NCBI GenBank assembly: GCA_900754175.1 | Contig: CAAEBS010000181.1 | Span: 1 to 5,968 of the forward strand | Direction of reading: 5' to 3' | DNA length: 5,968 nucleotides | Source of the DNA: Clostridia bacterium | Lineage (GTDB): Bacteria > Bacillota > Clostridia > Oscillospirales > CAG-272 | Part shown: piece by piece, positions 1 through 5,041 of the stretch | Numbering within the stretch: position 1 is the stretch's first letter | How the letters are laid out: every line of letters starts with the position of its first letter | Position numbers and translations under genes: made by a program | Notes under the pieces: model-generated | The model's input: only the letters and a program-made list of their open reading frames with translations | Told to the model about the DNA's origin: nothing | Database searches by the model: none

Positions 1-81
1 AAGCTCGCACTTCTTTCTTTGCTAAAGCTTCTTTTCTTCCCCACGTAAAACCGGGGGTTTTCTTCTACGCCTAAAGACGGC
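1..81. other. Intergenic stretch without recognisable gene
   Basis: No open frame with a ribosome binding site is visible here. The first 40 bases are pyrimidine-rich on the + strand and resemble the tract at about 5868-5895 near the other end of the window (TTTCTTT, then GC, AAAGCTT, then more T/C). A small hairpin (AAAACC 47-52, loop GGG, GGTTTT 56-61) is present but has no proper T-run, so I do not call it a terminator. Confidence 0.4.
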
Positions 82-128
82 AAAAAACAAATCCGAACCG
101 GTTCGTATAAAACCGATTCGGATTTGTT
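82..128 (-). terminator. Rho-independent terminator of the tRNA-Met/tRNA-Glu unit
   Basis: On the minus strand an 18-bp stem (arms 128-111 and 103-86, one G-U wobble) closes a 7-nt loop and runs directly into a U tract (87-82). It begins six bases after the CCA end of tRNA-Glu, so it ends the tRNA transcript. On the plus strand the hairpin is not followed by T residues, so it acts in one direction only. Confidence 0.93.
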
Positions 129-133
129 GCGTT

Positions 134-208
134 TGGTGACCCGTGGGAGAATCGAACTCCCGTTACCGCCGTGAAAGGGCGGTGTCTTAGCCGCTTGACC
201 AACGGGCC
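134..208 (-). tRNA. tRNA-Glu (anticodon UUC)
   Basis: The minus strand folds into a full 75-nt cloverleaf with encoded CCA. The acceptor stem is GGCCCGT/ACGGGTC (one G-U pair), the D-stem GTC/GAC, the anticodon stem CCGCC/GGCGG with loop CTTTCAC, and the T stem GGGAG/CTCCC. The anticodon TTC lies at 175-173 and reads GAA/GAG codons. It is the second gene of a two-tRNA transcript and starts at the base immediately after the CCA of tRNA-Met. No identity-breaking change is visible. Confidence 0.97.
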
Positions 209-285
209 TGGTAGCGGAAATTGGACTTGAACCCATGACCTATCGGGTATGAACCGATTGCTCTAGCCAACTGAGCTATTCCGCC
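209..285 (-). tRNA. tRNA-Met (anticodon CAU, elongator type)
   Basis: A 77-nt cloverleaf with encoded CCA. The acceptor stem is GGCGGAA/TTCCGCT and begins with a G1-U72 pair; the D-stem is GCTC/GAGC, the anticodon stem ATCGG/CCGAT with loop TTCATAC, and the T-loop TTCAAGT. The anticodon CAT lies at 251-249. The initiator hallmarks (unpaired base 1-72, three G-C pairs next to the anticodon loop) are absent. The acceptor, D-arm and anticodon loop closely resemble Bacillus elongator tRNA-Met as I recall it. A CAU tRNA could also be the lysidine-modified tRNA-Ile2, but the body fits Met better. The T stem carries one G-A mismatch (234 against 222). Confidence 0.94.
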
Positions 286-302
286 ATTGCCAACGCTTGA
301 TT

Positions 303-331
303 ATTATACCATACCTGTCCGCTTTTGTCAA
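303..331 (-). promoter_or_regulatory. Consensus sigma-A promoter of the tRNA unit
   Basis: Reading the minus strand, TTGACA (331-326) is followed by exactly 17 bases and TATAAT (308-303). There is a TG dinucleotide one base before the -10, which gives an extended -10 as well. Transcription would start near 296, about ten bases before mature tRNA-Met. A perfect promoter is expected for stable RNA genes. Confidence 0.93.
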
Positions 332-384
332 TACTTTTTTTCGATTTTTTCAGGAATTTTTTTGCGGTGTTTTTCCGCTTTTTC

Positions 385-421
385 AAAAAAGATCCTCCCG
401 GGACCGTTATTCCCGGGAGGA
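385..421 (-). terminator. Rho-independent terminator of queT
   Basis: On the minus strand an 11-bp GC-rich perfect stem (421-411 with 403-393) closes a 7-nt loop and is followed by A, T, C and a run of six T (390-385). It lies 13 bases after the queT stop codon and separates queT from the tRNA promoter. Confidence 0.94.
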
Positions 422-433
422 GTGACAAAAGCG

Positions 434-958
434 TTATTTTTCCTTTTTCTTGGTGTTTTTCTGCGACTCCGTGACAAGCCCCGGCATCCGCTTTTTCAGC
501 AAGGAGCAGAGCGGAAGTCCAAGCGCATACACCGAAAGCAACTCGCCCGCCCCGACCGAAAGCATCATCAGCGGAAAGGCTTGCTCCATATGGTACCCAA
601 AGGTCAGCACAAGCGGGATGATGACCGCATTGGCAAGCACCGGCGGAATCAGGGCGATCCAGCTTTTCTGACGGCGCAGAAGATAAGTGCCGACAGCCCC
701 CACAAGGGTTGCCAGAGAGCCAAAAAGCACGTCCACGATATTGCCGGTCAGCAGGTTGGCAAGCAGGCAACCGACGTAAAGTCCCCCCACCGCCTCCGGC
801 ATGAAAATGGGCAACACACACATCGCTTCCGAAAACCGGAATTGCAGAAACCCGTTCCCGATCCCCATCGAAATGGCGATCCAGGTCAGGAGCGTGTAGA
901 GAGCGGCGATCAGAGCGCCACGGCAAAGGTACAGCGTGCTTTTTCTTTTGATATTCAT
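434..958 (-). CDS. queT: QueT family transporter, ECF S-component for queuosine precursor
   Basis: A 174-residue integral membrane protein, predicted substrate-binding (S) subunit of an ECF transporter that imports a queuosine precursor such as preQ1 or queuine. Hydrophobic segments lie at about 12-32, 46-72, 76-95, 100-120 and 127-155, followed by a Lys-rich cytoplasmic tail. The stretch FRFSEAMCVLPIF (40-52) followed by PEAVGGLYVGCLLAN is characteristic of the QueT family. The ATG at 958 is preceded by AAGGGG at 8 bases. That Shine-Dalgarno lies inside a preQ1-I riboswitch, which independently supports the substrate. The energising EcfA/EcfA'/EcfT subunits are not in the window and are presumably shared ones encoded elsewhere. 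The gene has its own promoter and terminator, but the ABC exporter upstream has no terminator, so some read-through is possible. It probably salvages the precursor for tRNA wobble modification. Confidence 0.93.
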   Translation of the reverse strand: MNIKRKSTLYLCRGALIAALYTLLTWIAISMGIGNGFLQFRFSEAMCVLPIFMPEAVGGLYVGCLLANLLTGNIVDVLFGSLATLVGAVGTYLLRRQKSWIALIPPVLANAVIIPLVLTFGYHMEQAFPLMMLSVGAGELLSVYALGLPLCSLLKKRMPGLVTESQKNTKKKEK

Positions 959-966
959 AATAAAAA

Positions 967-1008
967 CCCCTTAGTTTTGTTTTAGGTGAGGATGGTTACG
1001 AACTCACC
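967..1008 (-). promoter_or_regulatory. preQ1-I riboswitch (translational) controlling queT
   Basis: Read on the minus strand, P1 is GGTGAG (1008-1003) paired with CTCACC (990-985). It encloses a 12-nt loop (TTCGTAACCATC), the same loop length as the Bacillus queC aptamer. An A-rich tail follows, ending in AAAACTAAGGGG (978-967), the hallmark of preQ1 class I. The AAGG of the tail, which folds into the pseudoknot with the loop, is also the queT Shine-Dalgarno, 8 bases before the ATG. No terminator hairpin fits between aptamer and start codon, so ligand binding should block ribosome access and not transcription. The aptamer starts at about the first transcribed nucleotides. Confidence 0.92.
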
Positions 1009-1015
1009 GGACCTT

Positions 1016-1044
1016 ATTATACGCCAAAACGCCTCTTTTGTCAA
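1016..1044 (-). promoter_or_regulatory. Consensus sigma-A promoter of queT
   Basis: On the minus strand TTGACA (1044-1039), 17 bases, TATAAT (1021-1016). The predicted start near 1009 falls at the 5' edge of the riboswitch helix. The -35 box begins only 8 bases after the stop codon of the ABC exporter gene. Confidence 0.93.
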
Positions 1045-1052
1045 GAAGAATT

Positions 1053-2798
1053 TCAGAAGTTTTCTTCGGGAGAAGAAAGCTCCTCTCCCTCCCGGAATTG
1101 CAGGCGGTACAGTCCGGCATAAATTCCGTTGCGGGCAAGCAGTTCCTCATGGGTCCCCTGCTCTGCGATCCTGCCTTCCGAGATCACGGCGATAGCGTCC
1201 GCCTGCTTTACCGTGGAAAGGCGGTGCGCCACCACAAGCGTGGTTCTGCCGTGGCACAGCTCGTCCAGCGCCTGCTGAATCAGAATTTCGGTGGTATTGT
1301 CAAGCGCACTGGTCGCCTCGTCCAGGATAAGAATCGGCGGGTTCTTCAGAAACACCCGGGCAATGGAAAGCCTCTGCTTCTGCCCGCCGGAAAGCCGGAC
1401 GCCACGCTCCCCGATCTGGGTATCGTAGCCGTTTTCCAGCGACATGATATAGTCATGGATATTGGCACGCTTTGCCGCCTCGATCATTTCCTCCTCGGTG
1501 GCGTCCAGCCGTCCGTACAGGACATTGTCCCGGATGCTGGCGTTGAAAAGGTACACGTCCTGCTGGACGATTCCGATGTTCCGGCGGAGCGATTCGTTGG
1601 TGATTGTATGAATCTCCCTGTCGTCGATCCACAGTTTTCCAGAGGTAATGTCGTAAAAATGCGGAATCAGGTGGCAGATCGTGGTCTTTCCGCCGCCGGA
1701 AGGGCCTACCAGCGCAAAGGTCTTTCCCTGCGGGATATCCAGCGTGATATGATCCAGCACCTTTTTCCCGTCGTCGTAGGCATAGGTCACGTCCTCAAGC
1801 CGGATATGCCCCCGTACCCTGCCGACGTCCACGGCGCCGGGAGCGTCCTTTTCCGGCTCGGCGTCCATAATCTCCAGAAAACGGGCAAAGCCGGTTACGC
1901 CGTTCTGATACTGCTCCATGAAGTTGATCATCGTCATGACCGGCGAAATAAACAGGTTCACCGACACCACGAAGGCGGAATAATCGCCAAAGCTGATCTT
2001 TCCGGCGTACAGGAAAAGCCCGCCGGCAATCAGAACCACCACATTGAACACGTCGGTAATAAAGGAAGTGCCGGAGTGAAACTGTCCCATTGCCTTATAG
2101 GCTTCCCGACGGGATTCGGTAAAGGCGGCGTTTCCGACCTCAAACTTTTCTTTTTCCTTTTCCGCATTGTTGAACGCCTTGGTCACCCGGATGCCCGAAA
2201 TGCTGCTCTCCAGCGCCGCATTGATCTGCGCCACCGATTTGCGGCTTTTCATAAAGGCGTCCCGCATCCGATTGCGCAACAGCATGGAGATAATCAGCAG
2301 AAACGGCACGCAGGCAAAAATAATCAGCGTAAGCCAGCGGTTGATAGAAAAAAGATAGCAAAAAGAAAGCACCACCGATATGGTGGAGATCAGAACGTTT
2401 TCGGGTCCGTGGTGGGCAAGCTCGCTGATATCCATCAGGTCGTTTGTCATACGGGACATGATCTTTCCGGTCTCGTGGCTGTCGTAAAAGCTGTACGGCA
2501 GTTTTTCCAGGTGGCAGAACATATCGCTCCGCATCTGCGCCTGCATCCGCACGCCCATCACGTGACCGTAATACTGGATAAAATAGTTCAGCAGCATCCG
2601 CACGAAATACAGCCCCAGCAGAACGATACCGAAGATCACGATCATCCGGTATTTCTGATTGGGGATCAGGTCGTTGAGCATATGCCGGGTCACGATAGGA
2701 TACACAATGGCGATCAGGGCAACCAGCAAAGACGCCAGCATATCCATGGTAAAGATCAGCCGGTGCGGCTTATAATAGGACAAAAATCGTTTTAACAT
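1053..2798 (-). CDS. ABC transporter, exporter-type half-transporter (permease fused to ATPase)
   Basis: A 581-residue protein with a type-I exporter membrane domain (about 1-310) followed by a nucleotide-binding domain (about 331-570). Membrane segments lie at about 15-37, 52-76, 133-152, 156-174, 250-267 and 273-292. The ATPase is complete: Walker A GPSGGGKT (365-372), Q-loop QQD (412-414), signature LSGGQ (469-473), Walker B ILILDE with catalytic E494, D-loop SALD (497-500) and H-loop H525. With consensus ATP sites it could work as a homodimer of the MsbA/BmrA/LmrA type; no partner half-transporter lies next to it. The substrate (drug, lipid or peptide) cannot be read from sequence, and there is no peptidase domain. 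The ATG at 2798 has AGGAGA four bases upstream and lies about 22 nt after the predicted transcription start. Earlier in-frame codons up to 2855 lie within the promoter and are excluded. Monocistronic, or read through into queT. Confidence 0.93.
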   Translation of the reverse strand: MLKRFLSYYKPHRLIFTMDMLASLLVALIAIVYPIVTRHMLNDLIPNQKYRMIVIFGIVLLGLYFVRMLLNYFIQYYGHVMGVRMQAQMRSDMFCHLEKLPYSFYDSHETGKIMSRMTNDLMDISELAHHGPENVLISTISVVLSFCYLFSINRWLTLIIFACVPFLLIISMLLRNRMRDAFMKSRKSVAQINAALESSISGIRVTKAFNNAEKEKEKFEVGNAAFTESRREAYKAMGQFHSGTSFITDVFNVVVLIAGGLFLYAGKISFGDYSAFVVSVNLFISPVMTMINFMEQYQNGVTGFARFLEIMDAEPEKDAPGAVDVGRVRGHIRLEDVTYAYDDGKKVLDHITLDIPQGKTFALVGPSGGGKTTICHLIPHFYDITSGKLWIDDREIHTITNESLRRNIGIVQQDVYLFNASIRDNVLYGRLDATEEEMIEAAKRANIHDYIMSLENGYDTQIGERGVRLSGGQKQRLSIARVFLKNPPILILDEATSALDNTTEILIQQALDELCHGRTTLVVAHRLSTVKQADAIAVISEGRIAEQGTHEELLARNGIYAGLYRLQFREGEELSSPEENF

Positions 2799-2826
2799 AA
2801 GGTCTCCTGTCAGGTTCAGTCCTTTT

Positions 2827-2855
2827 ATTATACCTCCGGCGGGAAATTTTGTCAA
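2827..2855 (-). promoter_or_regulatory. Consensus sigma-A promoter of the ABC exporter gene
   Basis: On the minus strand TTGACA (2855-2850), 17 bases, TATAAT (2832-2827). The start would be near 2820, giving a leader of about 22 nt with only the ribosome binding site. No operator-like inverted repeat is obvious around it. Confidence 0.92.
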
Positions 2856-2903
2856 GGGTTTTCAAAGGCTTTTCCGGAGGAAATATGCTTTTCCCGCTTC
2901 ATC

Positions 2904-2937
2904 AAAAATGGCTGTCGCACTGTGTGCGCCAGCCATT
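2904..2937 (-). terminator. Rho-independent terminator of the GDPD/GpsA-like operon
   Basis: On the minus strand AATGGCTG (2937-2930) pairs with CAGCCATT (2914-2907). Inside, after one mismatch, CGCAC pairs with GTGCG around a 3-nt loop. Three further T residues follow, so the U tract is five long including stem bases, weaker than the other two terminators here. It starts 11 bases after the stop of the GpsA-like gene. Confidence 0.8.
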
Positions 2938-2948
2938 CAAAAAGGGAT

Positions 2949-3995
2949 TTACGCCTCAAACGTAAAGCTTTCCCACGGGATATTGACCTCACGCTTTTCG
3001 GTCAGGATCTCATCCACGTGCATCAGAAGCGGGAAATCCTCTGCTTTCAGAATTCCCTTTTCCGCACATTTGCGCACAGCACGGGCAACCCGGACCGCCA
3101 CGACCAGAGACTCCAGCGTAACGCCGTTCAGCTCCGCCTTTGCCTCGTCAATGTTCATGCCACGTCCGAGCAGAATTCCCACGAGACGGGTTCTGCCGCC
3201 GTAAACCGTTACGTAAAGGTCGCCGGCGCCCACTGCCCAATTGTCCAGCGTTGCCGCACCCTGGTAAGCCAGCAGACGGTACATTTCCTTGACGCTCTGT
3301 CCGAACACAGCCGCCTGCGAGTTGAAGTGAAGCTCGCTGTCAAGACCGAACGCTTTCTGGTTCAGACCAATGGTCAGAGCAATGCCGAGCGCATAGCCGT
3401 TTTTCAGGGCAACGGCGCTCTCAATGCCCACCACGTCGGTGGAAAGGCTGATGTGGTAGTAATCGGTGGTCATAATCGCCTTCAGGCGGCGCAGAATCTC
3501 CATATCGTGTCCGCAGAAAGCAACCTCGGTCTGGTCGTGTGCCACCAGCTCGTAGCTGGTGCAGGGACCGCCGATGGCGTTGATCGAAAGCTTTTTGCCG
3601 ATCTTTTCAAGCTTGCGCTCCCAGACCTCGGGATAGGTCAGAAGCTTGCCGTCCTCGGTGTCCATCAGACCCTTGGTCACGCTGAGCACCGGAATGTCCT
3701 CCGGGATCTGCGGCAGGACAAAATCGCCGAACCAGTCCACGCCGAAGCTGGAAACGCCGCCGATGATCATATCCGCACCGTCGATCGCCTCTTTCAGCTG
3801 TTCGATCTGATAATACTTCACCCCTGCCGGGAAATCCCGCTTGAATTTCGGGTGACGACCGGTCCGGATGCTGGTCTCAATGATCTCACGGTCAAGATGC
3901 GTGCCGACCAGACGGACCTCGTTTCCGTTTTCTCTTGCCGGGAATGCCAGGGCAGATCCCATCATTCCGGCGCCTACGATTGTTACGACTGCCAT
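2949..3995 (-). CDS. GpsA-like NAD(P)-dependent glycerol-3-phosphate dehydrogenase family protein
   Basis: A 348-residue cytosolic dehydrogenase. An N-terminal Rossmann fold shows the nucleotide motif GAGMMGSA (8-15), then SVTKGL with K108 and the catalytic-lysine motif ALKN (K198, N199). In the C-terminal helical domain GAGDLYVT (256-263) matches the GLGDLxxT motif of GpsA. The family reduces dihydroxyacetone phosphate to glycerol 3-phosphate for phospholipid synthesis, or the reverse. Two usual motifs differ. The GPSFA-type segment is GPCTSYEL (143-150), and the Arg-Asn phosphate-binding pair appears as R270-L271 (GGRTRLVG). The substrate may therefore be a related phosphorylated polyol or hydroxy acid. 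The ATG at 3995 has GGAG at 7 bases. The gene follows the GDPD gene by 31 bases with no promoter between, so they form an operon; a terminator follows. Family assignment is firm, substrate less so. Confidence 0.85.
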   Translation of the reverse strand: MAVVTIVGAGMMGSALAFPARENGNEVRLVGTHLDREIIETSIRTGRHPKFKRDFPAGVKYYQIEQLKEAIDGADMIIGGVSSFGVDWFGDFVLPQIPEDIPVLSVTKGLMDTEDGKLLTYPEVWERKLEKIGKKLSINAIGGPCTSYELVAHDQTEVAFCGHDMEILRRLKAIMTTDYYHISLSTDVVGIESAVALKNGYALGIALTIGLNQKAFGLDSELHFNSQAAVFGQSVKEMYRLLAYQGAATLDNWAVGAGDLYVTVYGGRTRLVGILLGRGMNIDEAKAELNGVTLESLVVAVRVARAVRKCAEKGILKAEDFPLLMHVDEILTEKREVNIPWESFTFEA

Positions 3996-4026
3996 AATTT
4001 TTCTCCTTCAGATTAAGTTTTAAAAT

Positions 4027-4821
4027 TTATTGATGCAGACCCTTGGAGCGGAGGTAATCCAGCGTCCATGCGGGGTCGTTGCAGGTAAAGAGCCGGGTTC
4101 CGTTTGCCAGCGCCTCGTCGATCAGCTCGGGCGTGTCCACCTTGAAATACATCCATGGCTCCACCCCGTAAGCGATGATCGTATCGAACAGTCTCTTTTC
4201 GGGGACCGGTTTTTCGTGCGGTCCGAACAGACAGACGCAGTACGCATAGTCGCAGACGTAGCGCTTCTGCCGAAGCCCCATACGCTCCTGCGGCTGATAG
4301 GCGTGGATCCGCAGTCTCCCCTGATATTTTTCCGCCAGATATTCGTTCAGCTCTCCGCTCCAGCTGTTGACCACGCTCCGCTCGGTGATGCCGTACTCGT
4401 CCATCATGGCAATGGTGCGGTCTGCCGACTCATAGGCAAAATCGCCGCTGTCGGCGGGATAATCCTTCAACTCAATGTTGAAAAGCATTTTCTTGTCGTC
4501 GGCAAAAAAGTCCAGAAATTCCTCTACGGTCGGTACCTTTTCCCCGGCAAATTCCGGTGCTTTCCAGCCGCCGGCATCCAGCTCTCTCATCTGCGCCAGC
4601 GTCTTTTCCCGGATCAGCCCGGTACCGTTGGTCGTGCGGTCCACCAGATGATCGTGCATCAGAATCAGCTTGTGGTCGGACGTCATGTGAACGTCGGTTT
4701 CGATCATGTCCGGTCTCAGTTCTTTCGCCGAACGGAAGGACGCCATGGTGTTTTCCGGACAATATTTGGAATTGCCACGGTGTGCCGCAACCGGGATCTC
4801 GTTCTGATATGCCAGTTTCAT
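4027..4821 (-). CDS. Glycerophosphodiester phosphodiesterase family protein (cytoplasmic, UgpQ-like)
   Basis: A 264-residue TIM-barrel GDPD. The family hydrolyses glycerophosphodiesters (deacylated phospholipids) to glycerol 3-phosphate plus an alcohol. Motifs in order: AHRG (13-16), PENT (22-25), IETDVHMT (40-47), MHDH (55-58), DRTTNGTG (61-68) and NIELKD (115-120). Candidate catalytic histidines are H14 and H56, and metal ligands E41, D43 and E117, all present. There is no signal peptide or membrane anchor, so it should act in the cytoplasm. The start is the ATG at 4821, chosen for AGGAGG 8 bases upstream. An in-frame GTG at 4923 would add 34 residues but coincides with the predicted transcription start and lacks a ribosome site. 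It is the first gene of an operon with the GpsA-like gene, which could use its product. Confidence 0.92.
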   Translation of the reverse strand: MKLAYQNEIPVAAHRGNSKYCPENTMASFRSAKELRPDMIETDVHMTSDHKLILMHDHLVDRTTNGTGLIREKTLAQMRELDAGGWKAPEFAGEKVPTVEEFLDFFADDKKMLFNIELKDYPADSGDFAYESADRTIAMMDEYGITERSVVNSWSGELNEYLAEKYQGRLRIHAYQPQERMGLRQKRYVCDYAYCVCLFGPHEKPVPEKRLFDTIIAYGVEPWMYFKVDTPELIDEALANGTRLFTCNDPAWTLDYLRSKGLHQ

Positions 4822-4829
4822 TGCGTTTT

Positions 4830-4835
4830 CCTCCT
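4830..4835 (-). promoter_or_regulatory. Ribosome binding site that fixes the GDPD start
   Basis: AGGAGG on the minus strand lies 8 bases before the ATG at 4821. It is a perfect Shine-Dalgarno and favours this start over the upstream in-frame GTG. Confidence 0.9.
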
Positions 4836-4857
4836 GTGATAAAATAATAAAAATGCG

Positions 4858-4877
4858 TGAAAATACTTGAAAAAGTG
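4858..4877. promoter_or_regulatory. Candidate DeoR operator: two TGAAAA repeats, 10-bp period
   Basis: On the plus strand TGAAAATACT is followed directly by TGAAAAAGTG, so TGAAAA recurs after exactly 10 bp. The units are the complement of the TTTCA units at 5001-5030. They overlap the -35 box of the plus-strand promoter and lie in the leader of the GDPD gene. A further TTCTTTC sits at 4878-4884 and another at 4910-4916, next to the GDPD transcription start. The operator role is inference. Confidence 0.5.
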
Positions 4878-4895
4878 TTCTTTCTGTGGTACAAT
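4867..4895 (+). promoter_or_regulatory. Likely sigma-A promoter of the deoR-family gene
   Basis: TTGAAA (4867-4872), 17 bases, TACAAT (4890-4895), with TG one base before the -10 (extended -10). The start would be near 4902, giving a leader of about 140 nt before the ATG at 5042. No better plus-strand promoter is visible closer to the gene. It faces the GDPD promoter, so the two predicted transcripts overlap by about 20 nt. Confidence 0.65.
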
Positions 4896-4928
4896 AAAAG
4901 CGATCCGTATTCTTTCTTTTCACCCGAT

Positions 4929-4957
4929 ATTATACCGTGAACATTGCCGTTTGTCAA
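4929..4957 (-). promoter_or_regulatory. Consensus sigma-A promoter of the GDPD/GpsA-like operon
   Basis: On the minus strand TTGACA (4957-4952), 17 bases, TATAAT (4934-4929). The predicted start near 4922 gives a leader of about 100 nt. I found no known riboswitch fold in that leader; it is A/T-rich and holds the candidate DeoR repeats. Confidence 0.92.
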
Positions 4958-5000
4958 GACGTGGTCTGGTTTTTGGCAGTCTGTCACGCAAAATCCGGGA

Positions 5001-5030
5001 TTCTTTCATTTTCTTTCACTTTTTTTCATC
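5001..5030 (+). promoter_or_regulatory. Candidate DeoR operator: three 10-bp TTTCA direct repeats
   Basis: Three consecutive 10-mers, TTCTTTCATT, TTCTTTCACT and TTTTTTCATC, repeat with exact helical periodicity and end one base before the CGGAGG ribosome site of the deoR-family gene. Some DeoR-family repressors bind short TTTC-rich direct repeats; the AgaR box of E. coli is similar as I remember it. Position points to autoregulation, by roadblock or by occluding translation initiation. The role is inference. Confidence 0.6.
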
Positions 5031-5041
5031 CGGAGGCAAAT

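Noticed and set aside
47..61. Small AAAACC/GGTTTT hairpin as a terminator
   Set aside because: Six A/T-rich pairs with a 3-nt loop and no uninterrupted T-run after it; there is no gene in view that it would end.
434..926. Alternative open frames overlapping queT on both strands
   Set aside because: They lack ribosome sites and recognisable motifs. The frame starting at 958 has the QueT family sequence, a promoter, a riboswitch and a terminator.
134..1008. A functional link between the queuosine-precursor transporter and the adjacent tRNAs
   Set aside because: Queuosine is placed in tRNAs for Asp, Asn, His and Tyr (GUN anticodons), not in tRNA-Met or tRNA-Glu, and a strong terminator separates the units.
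1038..2795. A very long open plus-strand frame opposite the ABC exporter gene
   Set aside because: It has no ribosome site or family-like sequence, and it lies antisense to a gene with every ABC ATPase motif intact. The open frame is a by-product of codon composition.
2885..2965. A 26-codon plus-strand frame with GGAGG four bases before its ATG
   Set aside because: No plus-strand promoter precedes it, and it spans the terminator hairpin and the 3' end of the GpsA-like gene. The purine-rich match is probably chance.
4822..4923. N-terminal extension of GDPD from the GTG at 4923
   Set aside because: The GTG sits on the predicted transcription start and has no Shine-Dalgarno. The extension is not part of the GDPD fold, while the ATG at 4821 has a perfect AGGAGG.
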